In this document: piece after piece, positions 19,401 to 27,624 of the stretch
Layout of the letters: each line of letters begins with the position of its first letter
Numbering within the stretch: position 1 is the first letter of the stretch
Source of the DNA: Anabaena catenula FACHB-362
Lineage (GTDB): Bacteria > Cyanobacteriota > Cyanobacteriia > Cyanobacteriales > Nostocaceae
Direction: 5' to 3'
Assembly: GCF_014698735.1 (NCBI RefSeq)
Contig: NZ_JACJTQ010000012.1
Location: 62,001 to 126,000 of the forward strand
Length of the DNA stretch: 64,000 bases
The notes under the pieces: model-generated
Databases searched by the model: none
Told to the model about the DNA's origin: nothing
Seen by the model: only the letters and a program-made list of their open reading frames with translations
Translations under genes and position numbers: made by a program

Positions 19401-19890
19401 CATTTGAAGGTCTCCACTAACCATGTGGGGACGCATAATTGGAAACTAACGTCTTGGTAGAAAACCGTGTAATACAGACAAGTCTCCACTAACCATGTGG
19501 GGACGCATAATTGGAAACTAATGCCAGTAATTTTTGTCTCGTATATCTCTACAGGTCTCCACTAACCATGTGGGGACGCATAATTGGAAACTCTTGCATT
19601 ATGTGATTAGCAATATCATAACCACAACCGAAGGTCTCCACTAACCATGTGGGGACGCATAATTGGAAACCTCTGTTGTACATAACTATCTCCAATTAGT
19701 GTGAGTCTCCACTAACCATGTGGGGACGCATAATTGGAAACATCTATTATGAGATTAACAAATGGAATCTTATGTAGTCTCCACTAACCATGTGGGGACG
19801 CATAATTGGAAACAATGTATCAGTTGTAATTGATTTAGGTGTAGATAAACAAGGTCTCCACTAACCATGTGGGGACGCATAATTGGAAAC
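16411..19890 (+). CRISPR. CRISPR array B: 47 repeats of 37 nt
   Basis: The repeat starts GTCTCCACTAACCATG, continues TGGGGACGC and ends ATAATTGGAAAC. I counted 47 copies from 16411-16447 to 19854-19890 and saw no variant. Spacers are 33-43 nt. The repeat folds into an 8-bp hairpin (GTCTCCAC with GTGGGGAC, one G-T pair, loop TAACCAT), while the last 12 nt are identical to the array A repeat. Orientation matches the cmr operon. Spacers 16690-16709 and 17819-17839 contain perfect hairpins, and two spacers (in 17879-17916 and 18025-18062) carry HIP1 octamers, pointing to cyanobacterial or cyanophage sources. Confidence 0.98.
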
Positions 19891-19932
19891 TTCTTCCAAA
19901 GACAGACGAGGTCTACCGTTATATTCAAGATA

Positions 19933-20045
19933 CCCCACCGATTGGGTTAATTCGGAATAATTGGAAACTCCTTGAGGGTTTGTCAATGTATCTGAAAAAG
20001 TTAATAAATCCCCACCGATTGGGTTAAATCGGAATTATTGGAAAC
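19933..20045 (+). CRISPR. two array-A-type repeats fused to the end of array B
   Basis: After the last array B repeat and a 42-nt spacer, the repeat type switches. 19933-19968 is an exact array A repeat, followed by a 41-nt spacer and 20010-20045, an array A repeat with two substitutions (TTAAATCGG and GAATTATTGG). The last is a typical decayed trailer repeat. Spacer phase is kept across the switch, so the hybrid transcript could be processed throughout. This is a chimeric array, best explained by recombination or insertion at an array A-type locus. Confidence 0.95.
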
Positions 20046-20055
20046 CAAAAGATAG

Positions 20056-20117
20056 TACCTGAAACTGTGTTGATTATTGAAAGAACGTAGTTTCAGGTAT
20101 TTTCAATTTTTGATAAA
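20056..20117 (+). terminator. hairpin after array B
   Basis: A perfect 11-bp stem, TACCTGAAACT at 20056-20066 with AGTTTCAGGTA at 20089-20099, loop of 22 nt, followed by a T-rich tract. It lies directly after the last repeat and probably ends the array B transcript. Confidence 0.55.
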
Positions 20118-20515
20118 AATCAAATATTAATGAAAACAAGCGATCGCCATACCGTAAACTTCCTGAAATATTAACAACAGCGATCGCCACCATTGGAAAA
20201 TCGCGTTTCCGAGCATGGGTTTTAATAAAACATATAAAAGTCCAAACCCAAACACAAAGCAGTTGGGAAACACCTATGCTCACATCTCGTCGTGTCTTGA
20301 TTTTTGCAGACAGCGATAATACCTACCTATATGTGTAGCCGTAAAAAACACATTTATCGTAGGGGTTTAGCACTGCGCTTTACCCCTACCCCAGGATTTA
20401 TTTATCGGCAAAAATAGAATTAATCTCACCCATAAAAAGAGTAGGCTTTTCTCACGCTAATTTTCATAAACCTTTGAGTGATCAGACTCTACCAAAGTGA
20501 CAAAAGAGGACTGAT
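20118..20515. repeat. intergenic region with HIP1 sites and a GTAGGGG hairpin element
   Basis: No supported gene. A palindromic element, GTAGGGGTTTAGCAC pairing with GCTTTACCCCTAC, lies near 20360-20390. The same GTAGGGGTTTAGCA element occurs downstream of the KaiB-fusion gene (34230), so it is a dispersed repeat. A 69-codon minus frame at 20074-20283 overlaps the array hairpin and has no recognisable domain. Confidence 0.45.
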
Positions 20516-21181
20516 TTAAGGATAGTTTCTGTAAACATCCTTGATCATTGAAACTACCCAATTGACTGCAAAATCCGCTGTACATCCATAACCAAGTTGT
20601 TTCCTAATTTTGCCAGTCATGTCATTAATGAAGAGGTCTCGATTCAAACCTGCCAAATTATTACCTTGGAGTATTGAGGAAATCCCCGTAACTAAGCGAG
20701 AAGATGTTTCGCTGTCAATATTTTTTCTTTCGAGACTACATATAATGATAGTTTCAGCTAAGGCAATCGCAAAATTCTTACCAGGCGTTACATGATTTGC
20801 ATAAAAAAGATATTGAGATGGTTGTGAACCATAATTAACTATCTTGATATATGCATATCTATCTTGTGAAATAGTTGGCGTAGTAACTAATTCTGTTGTA
20901 ACTCCTGTATTTTTTCCTTTAGCTAAGAGCTTCCAGCCTCCAGAGTAGTCATATATGTAAATATCAAAATCCGCTCTACGACTGTGATTTTTGAGTGTAA
21001 AAACCCCAAAGCTATAGGCAGGAACTTTATACTTATAATAAGTAACTCCTTCAGAGTTGAGGGTTTCATAGTAATATCTATCATTTTGATGTTTGAATTC
21101 CGTAAATTCCTGTGCTTTAGCAATACCTGGAGAAGTTATACATAGGCTGAATGCTGTAATACCTGCAAGTAATTTCTTCAT
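20516..21181 (-). CDS. secreted hypothetical protein with a PPC-like beta domain
   Basis: 221 aa from MKKLLAGITAFSLCITS, chosen over the upstream ATG at 21226 because it begins a clean signal peptide (cleavage near AKA-QEF) and has AGGAA before it. Residues about 25-130 look like a beta-sandwich of the bacterial pre-peptidase C-terminal type (DFDIYIYDYSGGWKLLAKG, then RYAYIKIVNYG). The C-terminal third is helical with two Cys and no known motif. It is likely [11 protein letters not shown] or extracellular. No link to the neighbouring array is apparent beyond convergent orientation. Confidence 0.6.
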   Translation of the reverse strand: MKKLLAGITAFSLCITSPGIAKAQEFTEFKHQNDRYYYETLNSEGVTYYKYKVPAYSFGVFTLKNHSRRADFDIYIYDYSGGWKLLAKGKNTGVTTELVTTPTISQDRYAYIKIVNYGSQPSQYLFYANHVTPGKNFAIALAETIIICSLERKNIDSETSSRLVTGISSILQGNNLAGLNRDLFINDMTGKIRKQLGYGCTADFAVNWVVSMIKDVYRNYP

Positions 21182-21669
21182 TTTGCTATTTCCTGAAAAT
21201 TGGAGTAATTCATCAAGATATTCCATCCAGTCAAAACTGCTATTTGGATGAAATAAAACTTTTGTCTATACCACAATTAACATTGGTTACAGCTGAGAAA
21301 AGTAGATAAAGTGCGAACGACGAAATAATTATCTGCTTGTGCTTAATCTGTAAAGAGGTTATACCAATTCTCCAAAAAAGAGCAACGGATAAATCCTAGG
21401 GATGGGGTTTCCCCACCCGTTGCGACAATCTATGTTTCACAAGCATTATCAGGGTTCGCTTGTGTTGTTTGCGATCGCCATTAAAAAAGATGAACTAGCT
21501 GGAAACCCCTTTCATCCGTCAAAATTTATTTGACAGACTAAGTAGGTAGGCAGAATAAAACCAAAATGTGTAAAGAAAAGTAAACAAGGCTGAAACCCTT
21601 TTTCCCCCTGCACCCTGCACCCTGCCCCCTGCCTTATCCCAACGACAATTTTTAACGCCAATTTACTTA
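21182..21669. other. intergenic region upstream of the secreted protein gene
   Basis: It holds the promoter region of the minus-strand secreted protein gene, a GGGGTTTCCCC palindrome near 21400, a HIP1 site near 21471 and CTGCACC/CTGCCCC heptamers at about 21607-21635. No gene is supported. A 78-codon minus frame at 21512-21748 is repeat-derived and overlaps the DUF1838 gene. Confidence 0.4.
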
Positions 21670-22485
21670 CTAGCTTTCCTCTGCTGCTGGTAAGGGAAAT
21701 ATTTCCCCAGCTAAATAAGCGGGAAAATGCTTTTGGAAATATAACCAAGAAGTGATATCTTCACCTTCCATAAAGGCTTTTGGAGCTTGCTTATACAAAG
21801 GAACACGAGTATTGATTTCTGCTTGTAGGAGTGGAGGTAATTCTGTAAAACTGCGGACTTTGCTGCCAGTAGCACTGTAAATAAGATAACCGGGGCGATC
21901 GCCCATTTTCATCCAAGGCAACCATTGACCAATTCTATCCCAACTTAGCTTCAGTTCTGTCACAGAGTTCAATTCTGAGTTCACCAAATCTGCACTAGGG
22001 ACTGTGATTTTAAATAATTCCGCAGCTTGATAAATTGATGATGGACAATATTCAGCAAATTTGGCATCTTCTGCTAAAGGATTGGGATAATTGGGAAAGA
22101 TATCAAAGACGAAGGTACTATTTTCTCCATCAACTTGCACAGGAAATTTACCGCTAAACTTGCCTTGCACTGGACTATTGGCAACGTGCATGACTGACAC
22201 TGTTTCCCCTGTCCAAGGGTTTTCCCATTTCCGCAAAATCTCATCTGTGTCTGGGTTCAGGTAGTAAGTTAATTCTCTAGAGGTAAAATCCCAACGACCT
22301 TCCAGAGTGGGAATACACCGACTCACACTCATGCCCACAATTTTAAACAATAGTTGTCGTTTTTCACCAGGAACAAAGCTATAAATTTTACCTGTCCAAA
22401 TTAGGAAAGTAGATTCATTGGAGTCTAGTGAAGAACGAGTTTTTACCCATTGTTGGGCATCAACTTCTTGAATGTGGGATACCAT
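21670..22485 (-). CDS. DUF1838 family protein
   Basis: About 271 aa from MVSHIQEVDAQQWVKTR; GGAG lies upstream of this ATG. A longer start at 22560 would read into the neighbouring pseudogene. The protein resembles the DUF1838 family: a lipocalin-like beta-rich fold with YYLNPDTDEILRKWENPWTGE near residue 95, repeated Trp/aromatic positions, and the LSWDRIGQWLPWMKMGDRPG segment near residue 190. Members occur in cyanobacteria and proteobacteria with no established activity. No signal peptide is seen with the short start. It overlaps the broken AbrB gene by about 25 nt, so it may once have been in one transcript with it. Confidence 0.65.
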   Translation of the reverse strand: MVSHIQEVDAQQWVKTRSSLDSNESTFLIWTGKIYSFVPGEKRQLLFKIVGMSVSRCIPTLEGRWDFTSRELTYYLNPDTDEILRKWENPWTGETVSVMHVANSPVQGKFSGKFPVQVDGENSTFVFDIFPNYPNPLAEDAKFAEYCPSSIYQAAELFKITVPSADLVNSELNSVTELKLSWDRIGQWLPWMKMGDRPGYLIYSATGSKVRSFTELPPLLQAEINTRVPLYKQAPKAFMEGEDITSWLYFQKHFPAYLAGEIFPLPAAEES

Positions 22486-22840
22486 CTGTTGTCTGCTCCA
22501 TAAAATTGTCAAAACGGCGAAATAAAAACAACCATAGAGGTAAAGAACTGTTAATTGCAATCAATCGGACTATATGCCCAGTTGTGACAATTTCGACATG
22601 ATGATTTAAAGTCAGGGCGACAAGAATCATTTCTGCTGATCCTCCTGGTGCTGTCACTAGCAGACAAGTCAACCAGTCCCAAGTAGTTAATTTCATCGCT
22701 AGTATAGCAGCGATCGCACCCACAATGAGTGTCATGGCTACGGAAACCAAGGCATAGCCTCAAGTCAGTTTGTCAAATTTGGGTTTATCTCCCCAATATT
22801 CGCCTATAGTAATTCCCAGCAGCACTGGAACCCTTGTAGA
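22460..22840 (-). pseudogene. remnant of an AbrB-family membrane transporter
   Basis: The downstream part (96 codons from 22750) is a clear AbrB-type membrane domain end, with TAPGGSAEMILVALTLNHH and VRLIAINSSLPLWLFLF. Upstream in the same frame I read VPVLLGITIGEYWGDKPKF, then KLT, an in-frame TGA near 22761, then GYALVSVAMTLIV. The TGA probably replaces TGG (Trp). The N-terminal two thirds expected for a ~350-aa protein are absent. So the gene is both truncated and interrupted. The final 26 nt overlap the DUF1838 start. Confidence 0.7.
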
Positions 22841-22877
22841 TAAGTTCCATTAAACGTCTCTACTTTGTCGGAGATGT

Positions 22878-23435
22878 CTAATCTAACCCCTCTGCACCCT
22901 GCTCTGTTTCACCCTGCTCCGTTGCACCCTGCTCCGTTGCACCCTGCTTCATATCTCCTGCTCGCGCCTTTGCCAAGCTGTCAATAGCATCACCCAAAGC
23001 AGTTGTGAGACTTTTACGAGTTTGGGCGTGGTTATCTTGCTCGGTTTTCAAAGCTTGCAACAAGCGATCGCGTTCTTTAGTGAGAAAGATGAGTTTAGCT
23101 TTTACTTCTTCCACTGATGTTAGTTGTGTGATTTCTGGTTCAATAGCTGTGTTTGTCCCATCATTGGATTTGACAACATCTATACCCTGGAGGTTAAGCA
23201 GTTCAGCTTTTACAGATGCGATTCCTTCGGAGCGCTTCGCTATCGCTTGTTGGTACATTTTGGCATCTGCACGGCGTTGTTCTGATTCGGTATTATATAA
23301 CTGTCGCCATTTCTGTGAACTTTCCCAAGCCTCATCACGTTTTTGCTGAAGTTCCGCCATCTGCTGTTTCAAGGCTTGAATTTCAGCCAACCACTGTTGT
23401 GTTAACCGGGCAGCTTTATCAGTATTTTCAGTCAT
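22878..23435 (-). CDS. coiled-coil protein with a repeat-derived tail
   Basis: 185 aa, cyanobacterial hypothetical. Residues about 10-80 and 105-155 are heptad-rich coiled coil (LTQQWLAEIQALKQQMAELQ near the start). The last ~22 residues are near-perfect copies of TEQGA encoded by a 15-bp DNA repeat at 22895-22950, so the C-terminus appears to have grown by repeat expansion. No membrane segment or signal peptide. Function unknown. Confidence 0.6.
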   Translation of the reverse strand: MTENTDKAARLTQQWLAEIQALKQQMAELQQKRDEAWESSQKWRQLYNTESEQRRADAKMYQQAIAKRSEGIASVKAELLNLQGIDVVKSNDGTNTAIEPEITQLTSVEEVKAKLIFLTKERDRLLQALKTEQDNHAQTRKSLTTALGDAIDSLAKARAGDMKQGATEQGATEQGETEQGAEGLD

Positions 23436-23566
23436 TACTTTAGTTAAGTGTAGTTAAAAATTATTCTGTAAAGTAGAATCACTCAGGAAGCCACCACTGG
23501 CAATTCTGCCATAAATCCGCTTGTCCGATACTTATATTAATTTTTACTTTTTCAACAAGGTGCAAC

Positions 23567-24469
23567 TTGTCAATATATATGCCCAAACCTCGTTTTGTCA
23601 GCTTCTTTCATCACCTCACTTGGCGTACACTGAAAAAAACCTTTGCCAGAACTATCGAAATCAGACTTTTGGGACTGGCTTCACAAATTGCCTTTAATGC
23701 TATGTTATCGCTGTTTCCAGCAATTCTTGCCCTGCTCACAGCCATTGGGTTAATGGCAGAATCCTTACAAAACACATTTCTTCAACTAGCCATGCAACTG
23801 AGTCAAATTGTACCCCAAGAAGCTTGGATTTTAATTAGTGATTTTGCTACCAAAGAAATTGCCGACTCTAAAAATAGTAGTTTGTTTTCTTTAAGTTTTT
23901 TACTCGCTATTTGGACAGCTTCTGGTGCAGTTAGTACTGCCATGACTACCTTTGATCAAATCCAGCAAGTTAGCCCAGAAAATACCCGCCCCTTTTGGAA
24001 AGCTAAACTCATTTCACTAGGATTAACAGTTGGAACAATTTTACTATTAATATTAGCCTCATTCCTCGTATTTACCAGCGATTTAATCTTAGGAATAGTA
24101 GTGAGTGGCAATGCTGCCTTAGAATTCTTATTACATATTTGGCAATTGTTACTCTGGCCCTTAGCCTTGGTAATTGTTGCCTCTACTTTTAGCTTAGTCT
24201 ATCGTTATGGTTCTAGCGTCTGGAAACAAGGTATACCACTCATGCCAGGGGCTGTATTAGCCGCTATATTCTGGGCAATTCTTTCTGCTCTATTTCGCCT
24301 TTATGTCACCAATTTCGGCAACTATAATAAAGTCTATGGTGCAGTAGGAACTTTCATAGTTTTAATGCTGTGGTTATGGATGAGTGCCTTTGTTCTCCTC
24401 ATCGGATACCAATTGAATATTACTGTCGGTGAAGATATACACTCAAGAAAATCACTGAAACAGTCCTGA
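23567..24469 (+). CDS. YihY/BrkB family inner-membrane protein
   Basis: 300 aa from TTG at 23567, or 296 aa from ATG at 23579. AAGG lies 6 nt before the TTG, which slightly favours it. Six hydrophobic segments fit the family fold. Typical features are ASQIAFNAMLSLFPAILALL in the first segment, SFLLAIWTASGAVSTAM, and the C-terminal FGNYNKVYGAVGTFIVLMLW block. Family members are inner-membrane proteins of unknown transport role, formerly miscalled RNase BN. It begins a three-gene plus-strand group with the DUF4112 and hydrolase genes. Confidence 0.85.
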   Translation: MSIYMPKPRFVSFFHHLTWRTLKKTFARTIEIRLLGLASQIAFNAMLSLFPAILALLTAIGLMAESLQNTFLQLAMQLSQIVPQEAWILISDFATKEIADSKNSSLFSLSFLLAIWTASGAVSTAMTTFDQIQQVSPENTRPFWKAKLISLGLTVGTILLLILASFLVFTSDLILGIVVSGNAALEFLLHIWQLLLWPLALVIVASTFSLVYRYGSSVWKQGIPLMPGAVLAAIFWAILSALFRLYVTNFGNYNKVYGAVGTFIVLMLWLWMSAFVLLIGYQLNITVGEDIHSRKSLKQS

Positions 24470-24526
24470 GTGCTGTTAGCTTAATTCTACCTTTTTTCCA
24501 AATTCCGAATTACTAATTACCAAAAA

Positions 24527-25030
24527 ATGTCTAATTCTCCTGATCGATCTGCCAGTGAAGCTGATGGTTATGCACCTACATTAAAGCGTCTAAATCAAAT
24601 TAGTAGATTATTGGATAATGCTATCACCATTCCCGGCACTCAAGTGGGAATTGGTTTAGATCCCATTCTGGGATTAATACCTGTTGGTGGTGATGTTTTG
24701 GGAGTGATGCTTTCTATCTACATTATCATCGAATCTGCTCGAATGGGCGTGTCTAGAGCCAGTTTAAGCAGAATGGTTGTAAATATTATCATAGATTCTT
24801 TAATTGGCGCTATACCCATGCTAGGAGACTTTTTTGATTTTGCATGGACAGCTAACAATTATAATATCAAGTTATTAGAAGATTACTTAAAATCTCCTGG
24901 TGAAAAAAAGAAAGCTGATCAGGGTTTTATTATCGCCCTTTTCGCGGGATTGTTGTTGCTTGCTATTGTCTTAATCGCCTTACCCGTGATATTAATAAGA
25001 TTGCTATGGAACGCCTTAACTGGCAGTTAA
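24527..25030 (+). CDS. DUF4112 membrane protein
   Basis: 167 aa. It matches the DUF4112 signature: LLDNAITIPGTQVGIGLDP, then LIPVGGDVLGVMLSIYII and IPMLGDFFDFAWTANNYN near residue 110. The last ~30 residues are a strong transmembrane helix (GFIIALFAGLLLLAIVLIAL). Function unknown. It sits 57 nt after the YihY-type gene and 19 nt before the hydrolase gene, so all three are likely co-transcribed. Confidence 0.85.
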   Translation: MSNSPDRSASEADGYAPTLKRLNQISRLLDNAITIPGTQVGIGLDPILGLIPVGGDVLGVMLSIYIIIESARMGVSRASLSRMVVNIIIDSLIGAIPMLGDFFDFAWTANNYNIKLLEDYLKSPGEKKKADQGFIIALFAGLLLLAIVLIALPVILIRLLWNALTGS

Positions 25031-25049
25031 ATTAGTTATTAATCACGTA

Positions 25050-25985
25050 ATGCAAGATTGGTGGCAAGTTAATTTTCCCAAAGGGCGGCAAAATCTGATT
25101 ATTACTGATGCCAAGGGCTACCCCGTAAAAATAGCCTATGGCGAAAAAGGTACAGGTAAGCCGTTGATTTTATTACATGGTTTAGGTAGTTGGAGTTATA
25201 ATTGGCGGCACAGTATAAAACCCTTATCTCAATATTTTCGGGTGATTTGTTTTGATGCTAAAGGCTATGGTTTCTCAGAAAAACCTCTATCACACCGAGA
25301 AGAAAATGGTCATCAAGTACTTGAACTCAAGCGAATTATTCAGGCTTTATGTGATGAACCACCTATAATTGTAGCAGAGTCTTTAGGTGCATTAGTTGCT
25401 CTGGCATTAGCTGAAAAAGATCCTCAATTAATCGGGCGTTTAGTAGTAATTAATGCGCCTATTTTCGCGGAAAGTTTACCCCATTGGATCATGGGAATAC
25501 TTGCCAACATTCCCTTAGAAATAATACATACTATAGATTCTCTCCGTCTAGCATATTGGTTTGCACCTATAGTCAGAGAAGTGATGGCTATAGAAAGACG
25601 CAGGGTGCTATTTGATCCTACGATTCTCTCAGAGGAAGATGTTTATTGGATCACTTACCCGTTTATTGAGATTCCAGGTACTTTGGTAAAAGTTACTGAA
25701 GAGTTACAAATAGCAATCAAGGAAATTGAGAATTTCCAAACCAAAAAGCCAAATATACTGACTAACATTCAAAGTAATCTCAGTACTATTGAATGTCCTA
25801 CTCTCGTTTTATGGGGTGATCAAGATAGTTGGTTTCCTGTAAGTCATGGCAAAAAATTACATCAACATATTCCTAATTCGCGCTTGCAAATTTTACAGAA
25901 TTGTTATCATGATGCCTCAACTGGTGCTGCTGATGTGGTAAATGCAGCAATTTTAGAATTTTTAAAAGCTACCAATTTCTATTAA
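25050..25985 (+). CDS. alpha/beta-fold hydrolase
   Basis: 311 aa. The alpha/beta hydrolase order is visible: oxyanion loop LLHGLGSWSYNW (about 46-57), nucleophile elbow VAESLGALVAL (about 109-119, Ser in A-E-S-L-G rather than G-x-S-x-G), acid in VLWGDQDSWFP near 255 and the catalytic His in NCYHDAS near 285. Substrate unknown. Many cyanobacterial relatives are annotated as haloalkane dehalogenase- or esterase-like without proof. It is the last gene of the YihY-DUF4112 group. Confidence 0.8.
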   Translation: MQDWWQVNFPKGRQNLIITDAKGYPVKIAYGEKGTGKPLILLHGLGSWSYNWRHSIKPLSQYFRVICFDAKGYGFSEKPLSHREENGHQVLELKRIIQALCDEPPIIVAESLGALVALALAEKDPQLIGRLVVINAPIFAESLPHWIMGILANIPLEIIHTIDSLRLAYWFAPIVREVMAIERRRVLFDPTILSEEDVYWITYPFIEIPGTLVKVTEELQIAIKEIENFQTKKPNILTNIQSNLSTIECPTLVLWGDQDSWFPVSHGKKLHQHIPNSRLQILQNCYHDASTGAADVVNAAILEFLKATNFY

Positions 25986-25999
25986 ACTTTGGTGTATAT

Positions 26000-26242
26000 A
26001 TAGGAATCATAAATGATATCTGATAAAATATCAAGTCTTGTAGGGTGGGCAATGCCCACCGCAGCAATGGTTTGGTGGGCATTGCCTACCCTACGTATAT
26101 TTCAAAAATCAAATATTATTCCTATATATAGGAATCATAAATGATAGGATAGCTGAAAAATTTTAAGTCTCTGAGTAAGGTGGGCAATGCCCACCCTACG
26201 TATATTTCATACGTATATTTCAAAAATCAAATATTATTCCTA
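26000..26242. repeat. tandem pair of MITE-like elements with GGGCAATGCCC cores
   Basis: Two adjacent copies (26000-26124 and 26128-26242) each start with ATAGGAATCATAAATGAT and end with ATCAAATATTATTCCTAT, an imperfect inverted repeat. Each has a central hairpin GGTGGGCAATGCCCACC; the first copy carries an extra inverted GTGGGCATTGCC unit. The shared ends suggest a small non-autonomous element duplicated in tandem. No coding capacity. Confidence 0.6.
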
Positions 26243-26914
26243 TTCCCTCCCCTGAGGGGAGGGTTAGAGAGGGCTAGGGGAGCCAATGCGTTGCGGGGGT
26301 TCCCCCCGTTGTAGCAACTGGCGTGAGAGGAATGGAAGCGAGGTTTTATATTTAATTGCGCCAAGCTACTTACCAATAAAAGAAGAGTGGGAGAAGGCAT
26401 ATCAAGCGCCTTTAATCTCCCACTCTGCATTTGCTGCTGTGGCGTTCAGGAATATTTATTAGACGCTGCCTGCCTGTTATTTAGGGGGCTAAGTTATACA
26501 TTAAAGACAACGCCTATACGCTAGTAATATTCCTGTTGCAGCAAATGTGAAACCTGATTATTATTTTTCTAATGAAAAAATAGCAAAATAAAATTGTCGG
26601 TAGATTGCTTTATATGTCCTTAATAAAGATTTGAAAACAAATCTTTTTAGACTAAGTTTGTAATGTAGTACCCCTGATAACAACACCCTTAAAGTCGTTT
26701 ATCTTTCATCAATTTAACTGGGTTACTCACAGATTGGTTGCCAAGTTGGCAGTTTTTATCAGTTATCTGTTATTAGTTATTCGTTATCAGTCTAAGAGGA
26801 TGTTTTAAAAGTATTTTTATTCACATCAAAACATAGAAAATTTAACCCACTTCGTCACCCTAGCTGGTATTGGGGGTTTGCTTACAGCTTACACTCACTC
26901 TCAACCCTATACTT
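26243..26914. repeat. gene-free region with a ~120-bp element bounded by GCATTTGCTGC / GCAGCAAATG
   Basis: Between the tandem elements and the next gene I see no coding sequence. At 26428-26547 a segment is bounded by inverted 10-bp ends CATTTGCTGC and GCAGCAAATG, with further pairing inside (AGGAATATT near 26448 with AATATTCCT near 26526). It may be a small mobile element or a structured RNA. A CCCCTGAGGGGAGGG palindrome lies near 26250 and TTATCAGTTA-like repeats near 26760-26790. Confidence 0.4.
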
Positions 26915-27277
26915 TCAAATTCGTTGTGGAAGTTTGAGTAAACGAAAAATAACCAAACAACCAGAAGCACAAGTTAGAGCGATCGCTAATATTAACCATG
27001 CTGGTGTAGCATTGCTAGTATCAGAAGTTATGGTTATTGGTTGTTTAACGACTAAATTTGGGGGTTTTTCTGGTTGTTTGTGGGGAACATCCCCAACATA
27101 ACTCAGTTCATAATAGCTAAAGGTTGCAACTCCCAGAGGAATTCCCAACAACCCAACAAACAAAATCCAAGGATACTTTACCAACAGATTTTTAGGTTGA
27201 GATGTCTCTTTTACTATCTCTAAACTGGTTTCTGTGGTTTGGCTTGACTGCTGCTTTACACTTTGACTTTTATCCAT
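26915..27277 (-). CDS. small membrane protein, two predicted helices
   Basis: 120 aa, no family recognised. A polar Ser/Gln-rich N-terminus (about 1-30) is followed by one hydrophobic helix (WILFVGLLGIPLGVATFSYY, about 37-56), a Pro-rich 40-residue loop that would face the periplasm or lumen, and a second helix (AWLILAIALTCASGCLVIF) near the C-terminus. Divergent from the M23 peptidase gene with a 347-bp spacer. Coding is likely because of the ordered membrane topology, though no homolog is known to me. Confidence 0.5.
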   Translation of the reverse strand: MDKSQSVKQQSSQTTETSLEIVKETSQPKNLLVKYPWILFVGLLGIPLGVATFSYYELSYVGDVPHKQPEKPPNLVVKQPITITSDTSNATPAWLILAIALTCASGCLVIFRLLKLPQRI

Positions 27278-27624
27278 GATTCATTTCAGATTTGCATCCT
27301 CTAGTACATGATTATACAAGAATATACAAGTATGAGTAGCAGTAATGCAATGCCTGATATCAAGTCCGGTTAAAATAATTCGTAATAGTGCCTACGGCAG
27401 GCTAGCGCCAACGTAATTCGTAATTCGTAATTAAGTTTTGCAACGGGGATTTAGACATCGACACAAAACTTGCTGCCTTGTCACCATGTCACCGCGTCTA
27501 TCCGTTTGTATCAACCTTAAAGTGAAACGTTACAAGTGCTGTATATATTCATCTATCTGTAACAATTTTCCTGATGTCAGATGAGTGATACTGAAACAGC
27601 AAATAAAGAATTCAAAAGTTTTTT
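27278..27624. promoter_or_regulatory. divergent promoter region with CGTAATT repeats
   Basis: This 347-bp spacer separates the minus-strand membrane protein gene and the M23 gene. A tandem CGTAATT heptamer lies at about 27411-27433. A GTA-N8-TAC (NtcA-box-like) sequence at 27304-27317 stands 27 nt before the minus-strand start, but such matches are frequent by chance. No gene is seen. Confidence 0.35.

Noticed and set aside
16277-19436. Open frames in array B with repeated STNHVGTHNWK or FQLCVPTWLVET peptides
   Set aside because: Repeat translation of the 37-nt unit, as in array A.
20074-20283. 69-codon minus frame after array B
   Set aside because: It overlaps the array hairpin, contains HIP1-encoded residues and has no recognisable family or start site; kept only as a note.
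27304-27317. GTA-N8-TAC, resembling an NtcA site, before a small membrane gene
   Set aside because: Only six fixed bases, expected more than ten times by chance in 64 kb, and no clear -10 box at the right distance.
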